From positions 2,912,501-2,976,500 of the forward strand of contig NZ_CP113162.1 of NCBI RefSeq assembly GCF_029030725.1: a stretch of 64,000 nucleotides of DNA, written 5' to 3'. Under the pieces are notes generated by a model that did no database searches, was not told where the DNA came from, and saw only the letters and a program-made list of their open reading frames with translations. The stretch is from [Pseudomonas] carboxydohydrogena. Lineage in GTDB: Bacteria; Pseudomonadota; Alphaproteobacteria; Rhizobiales; Xanthobacteraceae. The number at the start of each line of letters is the position of its first letter. Within the stretch, counting starts at the first letter, position 1. Below, in pieces: positions 53,466 to 63,151 of the stretch. The position numbers were made by a program, and so were the translations under genes.

Positions 53466-54050
53466 ATGGCCCAGGCAACCACACTCGAGACCAAAACCGT
53501 CCTTTTGCAGAAAGCGGAAATTCTCATCCGCCGTCGCGGCTATTCCGGATTCAGCTACGCAGACCTGTCGGACACGGTGGGCATTCGCAAGGCAAGCATC
53601 CACCATCATTATTCGACCAAGGAGACGCTGGTCGTCGAGGTGCTGAAAGCCTACCGCGCACGATATGCCAAAGGGCTCTCCATGATCGTCACCAGGCATT
53701 CCTCCGCGCTCGACCGCGTCGAGGCGTACGGGCGTCTTTATCTGACCGGCGTCGAGCAAAGCCTTGGCTGTCTGTGCGCGGCGCTTGCCGCCGAACTCGA
53801 AACCCTTCCCGAAAGCCTGCGAACGGGCACGACGGAGTTCTTTCAGGAACACATTACCTGGCTGGAAAAGGTTTACACCGAAGGGCTCGCGAACGGCGAA
53901 GTTCGCAAGACGCTCAAGGCCAAGGAAGCCGCGCGCATGATTCTGTCGGCGCTGGAGGGCGCGCTGTTGATGGAGCGGATGGTCGCGGGACCGCAGGGAT
54001 TCAAGCACACGCTCTCGGCCTTGCGGAAAAGCCTGTCGCCCGCAGGGTAA
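53466..54050 (+). CDS. TetR/AcrR family regulator
   Basis: A 194-residue repressor with the N-terminal helix-turn-helix GFSYADLSDTVGIRKASIHHHY and the C-terminal ligand domain (TetR_C_6-like, LGCLCAALAAEL). It is divergent from the copy-2 oxidoreductase module and 135 nt before an EamA permease gene, so it may control either or both. The ATG has only a weak ribosome-binding site. Confidence 0.9.
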   Translation: MAQATTLETKTVLLQKAEILIRRRGYSGFSYADLSDTVGIRKASIHHHYSTKETLVVEVLKAYRARYAKGLSMIVTRHSSALDRVEAYGRLYLTGVEQSLGCLCAALAAELETLPESLRTGTTEFFQEHITWLEKVYTEGLANGEVRKTLKAKEAARMILSALEGALLMERMVAGPQGFKHTLSALRKSLSPAG

Positions 54051-54185
54051 AGCCATATCGCAGGCAGCCGGCAGGATGTCTTTCCGGCAGCCGATCGCCG
54101 ACCCATAGCAATAATTGACGACAGCATTGCAAAGAATGCTACATCGTGGCGGCGCATCTTGCCCGCCCGCTATACGACCTGTTCC

Positions 54186-55136
54186 ATGAAAATTATTCCG
54201 GCGATTACGTTCAAGCTTTTCAGCACGATCATGTTCGCGCTGATGGGCGCCCAGGCACGCTATCTGGAAGGAGCCTATCCCGCCGGAGAGGTCGCCTTCT
54301 TCCGCTCGCTGTTCGCCTTTATTCCGATCTTTCTTTTCTTCGGACTGCGCGGCGAACTCGACCAGGCGTTCAGGACGAAAGATCCGGCCGCTCACCTCAT
54401 CCGCGGCAGCTTCGCCGTGGTCGGGACATTCTGCACCTTCGCCGCCCTGGCACGGATGCCGATCGGCGATTACACCGCCATCGTCTATATCGCACCGCTG
54501 CTGACGGTCGTATTCTCGTGGCTCGTTCTCAAGGAAGAAGTGCGGGCTTACCGGTGGTCCGCCGTCGCCGTCGGATTCTTCGGCGTGCTGCTGATGCTCG
54601 TTCCGTATTTTCGGAACCACGTCGCCTGGTCCTCGACGATCGGTGTCGGCATCATGTTCGCGCTGATGAACGCATGCACGACCGCGGGCGCGACCATCCA
54701 GATCCGTCGCATCACGGCGACAGAGACGACGCCAGCCGTCGTCACGTTCATGGCGCTGATCGTGCTGGCGTCCTCGCTGTTCACGATTCCGCTCGGCTGG
54801 GCCATGCCGGCAACACCGCTGCACTGGTTGCTGCTGATCGGAATCGGAATCACCGGCGGCCTCGGCCAGATGGGCTTTACCGAGAGCTACCGTTACGCAC
54901 CCGCCTCGTTTCTCGCGCCGCTGGATTATTCCGCGATGATCTGGGCGTTCATGCTCGGCTACTGGATCTTCGACGAGGTGCCGACGGTTTACGTTCTCGG
55001 CGGAGCGGCCATCATCGCCGGTGCAGGCATTTTCGTGATCGTTCGCGAGCGGCTGCTCGGCCTCAAGCGCCTGCGGGAAATGCCGACCGCCGCCATCGGC
55101 TCGATGTCCGAGGACGAGAAGGACGCGCAATACTGA
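54186..55136 (+). CDS. EamA/DMT family permease
   Basis: A 316-residue ten-helix drug/metabolite transporter made of two EamA repeats (first ends near RMPIGDYTAIVYIAPLL, second near SYRYAPASFLAPLDYSAMIWA). The substrate is unknown. ATG 54186 is used; the frame upstream begins with TTG. A small perfect palindrome (55138-55154) overlaps its end and the convergent lysR end. Confidence 0.88.
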   Translation: MKIIPAITFKLFSTIMFALMGAQARYLEGAYPAGEVAFFRSLFAFIPIFLFFGLRGELDQAFRTKDPAAHLIRGSFAVVGTFCTFAALARMPIGDYTAIVYIAPLLTVVFSWLVLKEEVRAYRWSAVAVGFFGVLLMLVPYFRNHVAWSSTIGVGIMFALMNACTTAGATIQIRRITATETTPAVVTFMALIVLASSLFTIPLGWAMPATPLHWLLLIGIGITGGLGQMGFTESYRYAPASFLAPLDYSAMIWAFMLGYWIFDEVPTVYVLGGAAIIAGAGIFVIVRERLLGLKRLREMPTAAIGSMSEDEKDAQY

Positions 55137-55147
55137 ACCGCTGACAG

Positions 55148-56050
55148 TCAGCGGCGGCGCGGCCGGTGCGCCAGCCGCTTGGCGATTGCGACGATCTGTG
55201 GAATCAGCGGCGAGGCGGCATCGCGCCGCCAGACCGCATGCACCTCGACCGGCGCTTTCGCGCGCAACGCGACCGGCCGCATCACCACATTATCGAGGTG
55301 AAGTCCGGTCGCGGATGCCGGGACCAGCGCGAGGCCGAGTCCCGCCCGCACCAGCGACAGCAGGGAATGAACCTGCCCGAGATACTGCACGTAGCGCGGC
55401 TGCACGTTGGCCTGCGCCAGTTGCGCCACGACCAGTTCGTGGAAGTAACGGGACTCGTGCGGTGAATACATCACGAATGGCTGCTCGTGCAGGTCGCGCA
55501 AGGTGGGCGACCTCTTGCGCGCCAGCGGATGTCCCGCAGGCGCCGCAAGGCACATGCCCTCGGCGAACACCTTCATGGATTCGATGCCGTGCCGGACCAG
55601 AAGCGGGCGGATGAAGCCGATATCGATCTGACCCGAGCCGAGCGCTTCCATCTGGTCGCCGGACACCATCTCCTTCAACGACAGATCGACATCCGGCAAT
55701 TCGGTCTGACATGCCGTCACCAGACGGGGCACGAAATCGTAAGCGGATGCGGCGGTGAAGCCGATCCGGATCGAGCCGGTTTTCCCGAGCGCCACTTTCC
55801 TGGCGAGCGACGACGCACCCTCCGCCAGCCGCAGGATCTGGCGCGCCTCGACGAGAAACCGCTCTCCCGCAGGCGTCAAACGCACGGTGCGGCTGGTGCG
55901 GTCGAACAGTTTGGTATCGAGATGATGTTCGAGAAGCTGGATTTGCCGGCTGAGCGGCGGTTGCGTCATCGCCAGCCTGCGCGCGGCGCGGCCGAAGTGC
56001 AGCTCCTCGGCCAGCGTCACGAAACAGACGAGCTGATTGAGTTCGAACAA
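55148..56050 (-). CDS. LysR family regulator
   Basis: A 300-residue LysR-type regulator. The helix-turn-helix lies at about 18-37 (HFGRAARRLAMTQPPLSRQI), and the effector domain has the usual SIRIGF start near 90. The start is re-assigned here: an ATG at 56104 would add 18 residues and place the T-N11-A box (56082-56096) inside the gene. TTG 56050 is preceded by GGGGAG at 6 nt, begins FELNQL as homologues do, and gives the canonical 300 residues. It faces the orphan binding-protein gene. Confidence 0.88.
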   Translation of the reverse strand: MFELNQLVCFVTLAEELHFGRAARRLAMTQPPLSRQIQLLEHHLDTKLFDRTSRTVRLTPAGERFLVEARQILRLAEGASSLARKVALGKTGSIRIGFTAASAYDFVPRLVTACQTELPDVDLSLKEMVSGDQMEALGSGQIDIGFIRPLLVRHGIESMKVFAEGMCLAAPAGHPLARKRSPTLRDLHEQPFVMYSPHESRYFHELVVAQLAQANVQPRYVQYLGQVHSLLSLVRAGLGLALVPASATGLHLDNVVMRPVALRAKAPVEVHAVWRRDAASPLIPQIVAIAKRLAHRPRRR

Positions 56051-56081
56051 CGGACGCTCCCCGCAGCAGGCTTTTTCATCA

Positions 56082-56096
56082 ATACAAGAATTGTAT
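56082..56096. promoter_or_regulatory. LysR-type binding site (T-N11-A palindrome)
   Basis: ATACAA-GAA-TTGTAT is a perfect inverted repeat with the T-N11-A core of LysR boxes. It lies 32 nt before the lysR TTG and about 140 nt before the divergent binding-protein gene. Confidence 0.65.
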
Positions 56097-56236
56097 CGAT
56101 CCATCTACCCTTTGGATTAGACCCGCCCGCGACGCCCGGATAGCCTTCTCGCCCAAGACATAACCCCTCGCGAGAGGGGACGCAAAGTCCGCGACAGCCG
56201 GACCATCGGGACGAAACAAGCAGGGAGAACAAGGCA

Positions 56237-57253
56237 ATGAAGACGCTGCCGAGCAAGATTTATCGTACCGCAATAGTGTGGCTGGCACTTCTCGGTGCGG
56301 GCCCCGCCTTCGCACAGCAAAAGACCGAGATCACCATCACACGGCAACCGGGCATCGTGTACCTGCCGAGCCATGTGATGGAGAAGATGAACCTGATCGA
56401 GAAGCAGGCCGCCAAGCTCGGCCTGAAGGATTTCAAGGTCAACTGGGTCAACCTCAGCGGCGGCGGCGCGCAGACCGATGCGCTGCTCTCCGGCAAAATC
56501 GACGCGGTGAACACCGGCGTCGGCAATTTGCTGCTTCTCAACGACCGCACCAAGGGTGGCGTGAAGGCGATTGTCGCAAGCTCGGCCCTGCCACTCGCCT
56601 TGATTTCGCGCGATGCCAACATCAAGACGCTGGCCGACATCAAGCCCAGCGACAGGATCGCGGTGCCGACCGTGAAGGTCTCGACGCAAGCGATCCTGCT
56701 GCAAATGGCCGCCGCGAAGATGTTCGGCGACAAGGACTATGCCAAGTTCGACGCCAACACGGTCCAGCTCGGACACCCGGACGCATTCGGCGCCATGAGC
56801 AATCCGACGAGCGAAATCCGTAACCACTTCGCCGCGCCGCCCTTCCAGTTCCGTGAGTTGAAGAACGTCCCCGGCGCGCACATCGTGGTGCAGTCGCAGG
56901 ACATCATCGGCAGCCCGCTCACGCAGTCGCAGTTCTTCTGCACGACCAAGTTCGCCGATGCCAATCCAAAGGCCATTCAAGCCATCTATGCGGCGACGCT
57001 GGAAGCGCAGGCCTTCATTCGCGAACACACCGCGGATGCGGTCAAGATGTATAAAGAGGTCACGCACGACACGACCAGCGACGCCGATCTGCTGTCCTAT
57101 CTGAAAGAACCCATGATGATGGAGTTCAATCCGCAGCCACAGGGCGTCATGAAGTTCGCGCAGCATCTCTACAAGATCGGCACGTTGAAGACCGAGCCGA
57201 AGTCGTGGAAGGATTACTACCTTCCGATCGCATACAACCTGCCGGGCAACTAG
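56237..57253 (+). CDS. ABC transporter substrate-binding protein (NitT/TauT, NMT1-like)
   Basis: A 338-residue exported binding protein (signal ends near AFAQQ at 26). The fold pattern is SsuA/TauA/NMT1-like: RQPGIVYLPSHVMEKMNLIEK, then LLSGKIDAVNTGVGN. No permease or ATPase gene is adjacent, so it is an orphan component. The stop codon TAG is the first triplet of the palindromic repeat at 57251. Confidence 0.9.
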   Translation: MKTLPSKIYRTAIVWLALLGAGPAFAQQKTEITITRQPGIVYLPSHVMEKMNLIEKQAAKLGLKDFKVNWVNLSGGGAQTDALLSGKIDAVNTGVGNLLLLNDRTKGGVKAIVASSALPLALISRDANIKTLADIKPSDRIAVPTVKVSTQAILLQMAAAKMFGDKDYAKFDANTVQLGHPDAFGAMSNPTSEIRNHFAAPPFQFRELKNVPGAHIVVQSQDIIGSPLTQSQFFCTTKFADANPKAIQAIYAATLEAQAFIREHTADAVKMYKEVTHDTTSDADLLSYLKEPMMMEFNPQPQGVMKFAQHLYKIGTLKTEPKSWKDYYLPIAYNLPGN

Positions 57254-57324
57254 TGTCCTGAATCCGAAGTTCGCCTGAGAATGCAATACGCTCCGTAGCG
57301 AACTTCGGATTCGAAAGGACACTA
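57251..57324. repeat. Long palindromic repeat A, overlapping the stop codon
   Basis: Arm 57251-57274 (TAGTGTCCTGAATCCGAAG...) pairs with 57298-57324. The arms are identical apart from a 3-nt insertion in the right arm. The core GAAGTTCGC is shared with repeat B. Loop of 23 nt. Confidence 0.9.
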
Positions 57325-57338
57325 GAAAATCTATAATT

Positions 57339-57416
57339 CTAGTGTGGTTTAGGTTCAGAAGTTCGCTTGAAGGACTCGCAGAAACTACAAAGCGAACTTC
57401 TGAACCACCACACTAG
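57339..57416. repeat. Long palindromic repeat B
   Basis: Arm 57339-57368 (CTAGTGTGGTTTAGG...) pairs with 57390-57416, again perfectly except for a 3-nt bulge. Ends (TAGTGT) and core (AGAAGTTCGC) match repeat A, so A and B are related members of one family set side by side 14 nt apart. Confidence 0.9.
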
Positions 57417-57450
57417 CAGCCTTCCACGATTGAATGACGAAGGAATAAAC

Positions 57451-58785
57451 GTGACACAGACTTCGACGCCAATCGTGACGAACATGCGTGTTATCCCGGT
57501 CGCCGGCCGGGATAGCATGCTGCTCAACCTCTCCGGCGCGCATGGTCCGTTCTTCACGCGGAACATCGTGATCCTCACTGACAATTCGGGGCACACCGGC
57601 GTCGGCGAAGTACCGGGCGGCGAGAAAATCCGCAACACGCTGGAAGATGCCCGCGAGTTGGTGATCGGCAAGCCAATCGGCGCGCACCACGCCATCCTCA
57701 ACGCTGTCCGGGCCGCATTCGGCGACCGGGATTCCGGCGGACGCGGCCAGCAGACATTCGATCTGCGCACCACGATTCACGCTGTCACCGCGCTGGAAGC
57801 GGCGCTGCTCGATCTTCTGGGGCAGCATCTTCAGGTGCCCGTCGCCGCTCTGCTCGGCGAAGGGCAGCAGCGCGACGCCGTCGAAATGCTTGGTTACCTG
57901 TTCTATGTCGGCGACCGCAACAAGACCAACCTGCCCTATCATCATGAATCCCCGGCAAAGGATGACTGGACCTCCTTGCGCCATGAGGTTGCGCTGACGC
58001 CTGAAGCCATCGTCCGGCTCGCCGAAGCCACCGAGCAGCGCTACGGCTTCAGGGATTTCAAGCTGAAGGGCGGCGTGCTCGCGGGTGAAGATGAAATCGC
58101 CGCCATCGCCGCGCTGAAAAAGCGCTTTCCCGACGCGCGCATCAACCTCGATCCCAACGGCGCGTGGCCGCTCGATGAGGCGATCCGGCTTTGCAAGGGG
58201 CGCGGCGACATCATGACCTACGCGGAAGATCCTTGCGGCGCGGAACAGGGATATTCCGGCCGCGAGATCATGGCGGAGTTTCGCCGCGCCACGGGCCTTC
58301 CGACCGCCACCAATATGGTCGCCACCGACTGGCGCCAGCTCGGCCATGCGATCCAGTTGCACGCCATCGACATTCCGCTCGCCGATCCGCATTTCTGGAC
58401 GATGGCAGGCTCGGTGCGAGTCGCGCAGATCTGCCACGAATGGGGCCTGACATGGGGCTCGCATTCCAACAATCACTTCGACATTTCGCTCGCGATGTTC
58501 ACGCAGGTCGGCGCCGCCGCGCCGGGACGGATTACCGCGCTCGATACGCACTGGATCTGGCAGGACGGCCAGCGCCTGACCAAAGAGCCGCTGCAAATCA
58601 GAAATGGCGCAATCAGGGTGCCGGAACGGCACGGCCTCGGCGTCGAACCCGACATGGCCGAGATCGAGAAAGCGCACGCGCTTTATAAAAAGCACGGACT
58701 GGGCGCGCGCGACGATGCCGCCGCCATGCAATTCCTGATTCCGAACTGGACGTTCAGCCCCAAGCAGCCCTGCATGGTGCGCTAG
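57451..58785 (+). CDS. gudD: Glucarate dehydratase-like enolase superfamily protein
   Basis: Would dehydrate D-glucarate to 5-keto-4-deoxy-glucarate with Mg2+. The 444-residue protein has [12 protein letters not shown] (base Lys in KLK), the metal site [10 protein letters not shown] and AEDPCG, and the late [19 protein letters not shown]. Length fits glucarate dehydratase; galactarate dehydratase-like or another acid-sugar dehydratase is possible. GTG 57451 is chosen because AAGGA lies 7 nt upstream; an ATG-initiated longer form would begin inside repeat B. Confidence 0.85.
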   Translation: MTQTSTPIVTNMRVIPVAGRDSMLLNLSGAHGPFFTRNIVILTDNSGHTGVGEVPGGEKIRNTLEDARELVIGKPIGAHHAILNAVRAAFGDRDSGGRGQQTFDLRTTIHAVTALEAALLDLLGQHLQVPVAALLGEGQQRDAVEMLGYLFYVGDRNKTNLPYHHESPAKDDWTSLRHEVALTPEAIVRLAEATEQRYGFRDFKLKGGVLAGEDEIAAIAALKKRFPDARINLDPNGAWPLDEAIRLCKGRGDIMTYAEDPCGAEQGYSGREIMAEFRRATGLPTATNMVATDWRQLGHAIQLHAIDIPLADPHFWTMAGSVRVAQICHEWGLTWGSHSNNHFDISLAMFTQVGAAAPGRITALDTHWIWQDGQRLTKEPLQIRNGAIRVPERHGLGVEPDMAEIEKAHALYKKHGLGARDDAAAMQFLIPNWTFSPKQPCMVR

Positions 58786-58806
58786 TTTTCATCGAGGACA
58801 AAAACA

Positions 58807-59598
58807 ATGCGTGAGAACAGAATTCGCTCGATCTGGAAAAGCGGCGGCGCTGTCGTCAACGGGTGGCTCGCCATTCCAAGCTCGTTCTCCGCCGAGGTCA
58901 TGGCCCATCAGGGCTGGGATACGCTGACGGTCGATTTGCAGCACGGCGTCACCGATTATGCATCGGCGGTCGCGATGTTCACCGCGATCTCGACGACGCC
59001 CACGATTCCGATCGCGCGCGTGCCGTGGCTTGATCCCGGCATCATCATGAAGACGCTGGACGCGGGCGCCTATGGCATCATCTGTCCGATGGTGAATTGC
59101 CGCGAGGATGCCGAGAAATTCGTCCGCGCCTGCCGCTATCCGCCGGAAGGCGGGCGCAGCCTCGGTCCCATCCGCGCAACGCTTTATGCCGGCGCCGATT
59201 ATCCGCAAAAGGCAAACGAGACCATCGTCACGCTGGCCATGATCGAAACCCGGCAGGCGCTCGACAAGCTCGACGAAATCCTCTCGGTCAAAGGACTCGA
59301 TGCCGTTTACATCGGCCCGGGCGACCTGTCGCTGTCGCTCGGCTGCGCACCGACATTCGACGACGTCGACAAGCCCGTCGCGGAAGCCATCGACATGGTG
59401 CTGGCCAAGGCCAACGAACACGGCGTCATCCCGTGTATTCACAACGGAACTCCCGAGATGGCGCTCAAGCGCATCGAACGCGGTTTCCGCCTCGTGACCG
59501 TCGGTTCGGATTCGCGTCTGATGACCGCGGGCGCCCAGCAGGTGATGGCGACGATGCGAGGCGGCATGAAGCCGACCGCCGCCGGTTCGGGCTACTGA
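58807..59598 (+). CDS. HpcH/HpaI family aldolase (2-dehydro-3-deoxyglucarate aldolase-like)
   Basis: A class II pyruvate aldolase of 263 residues. Signatures are DLQHGVTDY, IARVPWLDPGIIMKTLDAGAYGIICPMV and AMIETRQALDKLDEI, with the metal Glu in MIETR and Asp in YIGPGDLSLSLG. After the adjacent dehydratase it would cleave 5-keto-4-deoxyglucarate to pyruvate and tartronate semialdehyde. It is 21 nt after the dehydratase. The substrate is inferred. Confidence 0.88.
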   Translation: MRENRIRSIWKSGGAVVNGWLAIPSSFSAEVMAHQGWDTLTVDLQHGVTDYASAVAMFTAISTTPTIPIARVPWLDPGIIMKTLDAGAYGIICPMVNCREDAEKFVRACRYPPEGGRSLGPIRATLYAGADYPQKANETIVTLAMIETRQALDKLDEILSVKGLDAVYIGPGDLSLSLGCAPTFDDVDKPVAEAIDMVLAKANEHGVIPCIHNGTPEMALKRIERGFRLVTVGSDSRLMTAGAQQVMATMRGGMKPTAAGSGY

Positions 59599-59611
59599 CC
59601 GGCAGGCGCCG

Positions 59612-62536
59612 TCAACTGCTCAGCGCATAGACTCCCTCGGCATTCTTCTTGAGCCTGTTCCGGCAGGTCCGGATGACGGACGGCACTTCGGCAGCGGGAA
59701 CCGGCTTGCTGAAGAAATAGCCCTGCACCTCGTTGCAGCCTTCCGCCGCGACATAATTGAGTTGCGCGATATTCTGCACGCCCTCCGCCGTCGTCCGCAT
59801 GCCGAGACTCTTACCCAGGCTGACGATTGCCCGGATAATCACCCTGGAGCCTTCGGCGTCGGTCAGATCGCGCACGAACGACTGATCGATCTTCAGCTTG
59901 TCGAAGGGGAAGCTGCGCAAATAGCTCAGCGACGAATATCCGGTTCCGAAATCATCCAAGGCGATGCGCAGCCCGAGAGCCCGAAGCTTGTGCAGCGTTT
60001 CCGTGGTTTCGCCGTTATTTGTGAGAAGAACGGACTCGGTGATTTCAAGCTCCAGCCGCTTCGGCGGAAGTTTCGAGCTGGCCAGGGCTGACGAAAAAGC
60101 CTCCAGCAATCGCGGACTGCGAAACTGTACGGAGGAGACATTCACCGCGACCTTGAGATCGTTTGGCCACAACGCGGCCTCCCGGCACGCCTGCTGGATC
60201 ACCCATTCGCCCAGCGGAATAATGAGGCCGATTTCTTCGGCGACGGAGATGAACTGTTCGGGCGTCACCACGCCACGAACCGGATGCCGCCAGCGCAGAA
60301 GAGCCTCAAAGCCGCAGACCTTGTCGAGATCGATGTCATACAGCGGCTGGTAAAAAAGCTCGAACTGCTTCTTGTCCATCGCCTCCCGCAGATCGAGCTC
60401 CAATGCGCGGCGCTTCTGCAAACTCTCATCCATCTCGGTCTCGAAGAATCGCCAGATTCCCCGGCCGTCCGCCTTGGCGCGATACAGGGCGACATCCGCG
60501 TTCTTCAGAAGTTTTTCGCCCGATGTGCCATCGCCCGGCGAGAGGGAAATACCCACGCTACAGCCGATAACGATGCGTTGCCCGTCGAATTCATAGGGTT
60601 CGCCGAGACATTCGACAATGCGGCGCGCCAGCCGCGCGGCATCCTCGGGGCGCTGGGTGTCGGCCTGGATAATCGCAAACTCGTCGCCGCCAAGGCGGGC
60701 CACCGTATCTATCTCGCGAACGCAGGATCCCAGCCTGTCAGCGACGGCGCACAACAGTTCGTCACCCACCGCATGGCCGAGCGTATCGTTGACCTGCTTG
60801 AAGTTATCGAGGTCGAGGCAAAGGATCGCAAAGCCGGATCCGCGTCCGACTTGAGCGATCGCCTGCTCGATCCGTTCCGCCAGCAGAATGCGATTCGGAA
60901 GCCGGGTCAGCGCATCGTGGCGGGCCATGAAGGTGATCTTCGACTCGGCCTGATGCTGCTCGGTGACATCCTCGCATGTCGTCAGCCATCCGCCATCGGA
61001 GGCCGGCCTGTGCCTGACGCAGATCACGCGATCGTCGCTGAGTTGCTGATAGTAACTGTCGATCTTCTCGCGGGACAGGAAACGCTGGCGCTCGGCCAAA
61101 AGGTCGACGACGTTCTGGCCTGCATGATTACCGGCCATGACACTCAGCATCAGGACGGATTCGAAGCTCATGCCGGCGTATATAGAGCCCACCGGAATAT
61201 TGAATATCTCGCAGAACCGGCGATTGACGACCTGAAGGCGCGCATCCTTGTCGTACAGGCACAGGCCTTGCGACATATTCTCGAGCGCCGCGTCGAGCCT
61301 CCGGTTGGTTTCGTGCAGTTGTTCTTCCTGCTTCTTCAGGGCCGTGATGTCGCTGAAAACGACGATCACACCGCGTTCCTGCGTCATGCTGCGGCTGACG
61401 CGCAGCCATCGCCCGTTCGGAAGACGAGCTTCGCTTGCCGAATCCCGTAGCGCCGCAGGCGCAAAATCGACGAGCGGATTTTCAATCCACTGATCTTCAA
61501 AGGGGCTGCAACGCAGCAGGTCCGGCGCCTCGGTCAGAAACTCGCTTGCCCGTGAATTGGCCAACGCGACCTGGCCATCGGCCTGAAGCAGCACGACGCC
61601 TTCCTGGGAGGTTTCAAGCGCATCGGTGAGGCGCGCTTGCGCGGAGCGCCGCTGGGCGATCTCCCGCTCCATCATATCCCTGATGTTGTCACGCATGACG
61701 CCCATGGCGGTGATCAGCGTGCCAAGCTCGTCCACGCCTCCGGCGGGAATATCGACATCGAGCTTGCCCTCCGCGATGCTGCGTGCGGCTTTTGAGGCCA
61801 CCGCGACCGGCCCGATGATCCGCCGGCTCAACCGCCACGACAGGAATGCGGACAGGATCAGCGCCGCGGCCAGCGCGATCAGATTGAAATTGATATCGCG
61901 GTTGATCGCGGACAACGCATGCTGGCGGAACAGAAAGCCATCGCCGGCCGTATAGTTGATCAACAAATCGATCTGCTGATCGACAACCTTGGCATAATTA
62001 TCGAGACTGGCGGCCTGAGTGCTCTGTCCCTTCCCGTCGGCCGGATTGTCCGTCGCGTCTTCCTCCAGTACGACCTTGTGATGCAGCGCGGTCCAGGCAT
62101 CGGTGGCTTCCTGCACCTTCCTCGCCGCGGCCACGGCAAGAGCGGATTGAGAACGCTCGGCGGCGATGTTGAGGTCTTCGTGGAGCGTCTTCCCGAGATT
62201 GTCGATTTCCTTGTCGAGCGCCGCGCGCGACGAAGGATCCGTACTCACCAGCCGGCGGGAGGAAGCCGCGCGCATATTGGAGAAATCGGCGGCGGCCGCG
62301 CGCGCATAGTTGATCGACATCAGCGATTCGTCGAAGGTCTTGGCGACCAGATCCGCTGCGTGCCTAATGCCGGATGTCGCGTAGACGCCGAGCGCTGCTG
62401 TGATGGCACTCATCAACAGGCAGCAGATCAGAATTTGCGTCCGGATAGTTCCCTTGACTGGCATGGCGGCCAGAAGACGGCGGGGCATCGCGAGAAACGA
62501 TCCGCGATCGGCCCTGCGGCCCGGTGAAACCCTCAT
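59612..62536 (-). CDS. HAMP-PAS-PAS-GGDEF-EAL protein (bifunctional c-di-GMP enzyme)
   Basis: A 974-residue membrane regulator. N-terminal helix near 33-52 and a second at about 212-230 flank a periplasmic sensor (about 55-210); HAMP about 232-285, two PAS domains (about 305-410 and 420-535), then GGDEF intact as RLGGDEFA (near 609) and EAL intact as FEALLRW (near 740). DDFGTGYSSLSYLR follows. Both catalytic sites look competent. Start ATG 62536 has a weak ribosome-binding site; ATGs about 50-75 nt inside are possible. Confidence 0.9.
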   Translation of the reverse strand: MRVSPGRRADRGSFLAMPRRLLAAMPVKGTIRTQILICCLLMSAITAALGVYATSGIRHAADLVAKTFDESLMSINYARAAAADFSNMRAASSRRLVSTDPSSRAALDKEIDNLGKTLHEDLNIAAERSQSALAVAAARKVQEATDAWTALHHKVVLEEDATDNPADGKGQSTQAASLDNYAKVVDQQIDLLINYTAGDGFLFRQHALSAINRDINFNLIALAAALILSAFLSWRLSRRIIGPVAVASKAARSIAEGKLDVDIPAGGVDELGTLITAMGVMRDNIRDMMEREIAQRRSAQARLTDALETSQEGVVLLQADGQVALANSRASEFLTEAPDLLRCSPFEDQWIENPLVDFAPAALRDSASEARLPNGRWLRVSRSMTQERGVIVVFSDITALKKQEEQLHETNRRLDAALENMSQGLCLYDKDARLQVVNRRFCEIFNIPVGSIYAGMSFESVLMLSVMAGNHAGQNVVDLLAERQRFLSREKIDSYYQQLSDDRVICVRHRPASDGGWLTTCEDVTEQHQAESKITFMARHDALTRLPNRILLAERIEQAIAQVGRGSGFAILCLDLDNFKQVNDTLGHAVGDELLCAVADRLGSCVREIDTVARLGGDEFAIIQADTQRPEDAARLARRIVECLGEPYEFDGQRIVIGCSVGISLSPGDGTSGEKLLKNADVALYRAKADGRGIWRFFETEMDESLQKRRALELDLREAMDKKQFELFYQPLYDIDLDKVCGFEALLRWRHPVRGVVTPEQFISVAEEIGLIIPLGEWVIQQACREAALWPNDLKVAVNVSSVQFRSPRLLEAFSSALASSKLPPKRLELEITESVLLTNNGETTETLHKLRALGLRIALDDFGTGYSSLSYLRSFPFDKLKIDQSFVRDLTDAEGSRVIIRAIVSLGKSLGMRTTAEGVQNIAQLNYVAAEGCNEVQGYFFSKPVPAAEVPSVIRTCRNRLKKNAEGVYALSS

Positions 62537-62762
62537 ACTGAAACTTCGCTTTCTTCATTGGCTGAAGAAGACATTCTTGTCTCACGCCACTCTCCCTCGA
62601 TGTGGCCTGTTCTGAGGTGACATCGACTATCCAAATAGCCATATAACGTTTACAGGCAGTATCGGGCGGTATTGAGTAAAAGGCGTCGCGAGTCATGGTA
62701 ACCAGTTGGTGCATCTTATCGTTCAGGGTTCCGCGGTGAACGGAGCCGCAAAGGAGAAGAAG

Positions 62763-63122
62763 ATGCTTGGGTACAGACGGCCTCTTGCCATCACGCGGCA
62801 TCTCGGATTCCAGATTGTTGCCGCAAGTCTCGGCGGCCTGCTCACGGGAGCGGCAATCGCGATGGGGCCCTATCAGATTTCCCAGAAAAACCGGAAGTTC
62901 CAGCCGGGCCAGATCACCATCAATCGCGGCGAGGCATTACGCTTCATTAACGATGATGGCGAACTGCTCCATCACGCCTATCTCAAGTCGCCTGAATTTC
63001 AGTTTGATTCCGGAGACCAGAAGCCGGGCAGCAAATTCGATGTGACCTTCCCGGTTGCCGGGAATTTCACCGTGCTCTGCGCCATCCATCCCAAGATGAA
63101 GCTGCTGGTGACCGTCAAATAG
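62763..63122 (+). CDS. Cupredoxin / plastocyanin-like copper protein
   Basis: A 119-residue exported blue-copper-type protein. An N-terminal membrane/signal segment (about 16-35) precedes a beta-sandwich with the type 1 ligands His70 or His71 (LLHHAY), Cys106, His109 and Met112 (LCAIHPKM). It resembles the small methylamine-utilisation-type cupredoxins. ATG 62763 follows AGGAGA at 6 nt. It converges on a membrane protein gene. Confidence 0.87.
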   Translation: MLGYRRPLAITRHLGFQIVAASLGGLLTGAAIAMGPYQISQKNRKFQPGQITINRGEALRFINDDGELLHHAYLKSPEFQFDSGDQKPGSKFDVTFPVAGNFTVLCAIHPKMKLLVTVK

Positions 63123-63151
63123 GCAGCCCCGAATTCCGTACCGGTTCGGTT

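Noticed and set aside
55138-55154. CCGCTGAC-A-GTCAGCGG palindrome as a terminator between the EamA and lysR genes
   Set aside because: The loop of one base forces the stem to open, and no T-run follows; it overlaps the lysR stop, so coding constraint may explain it.
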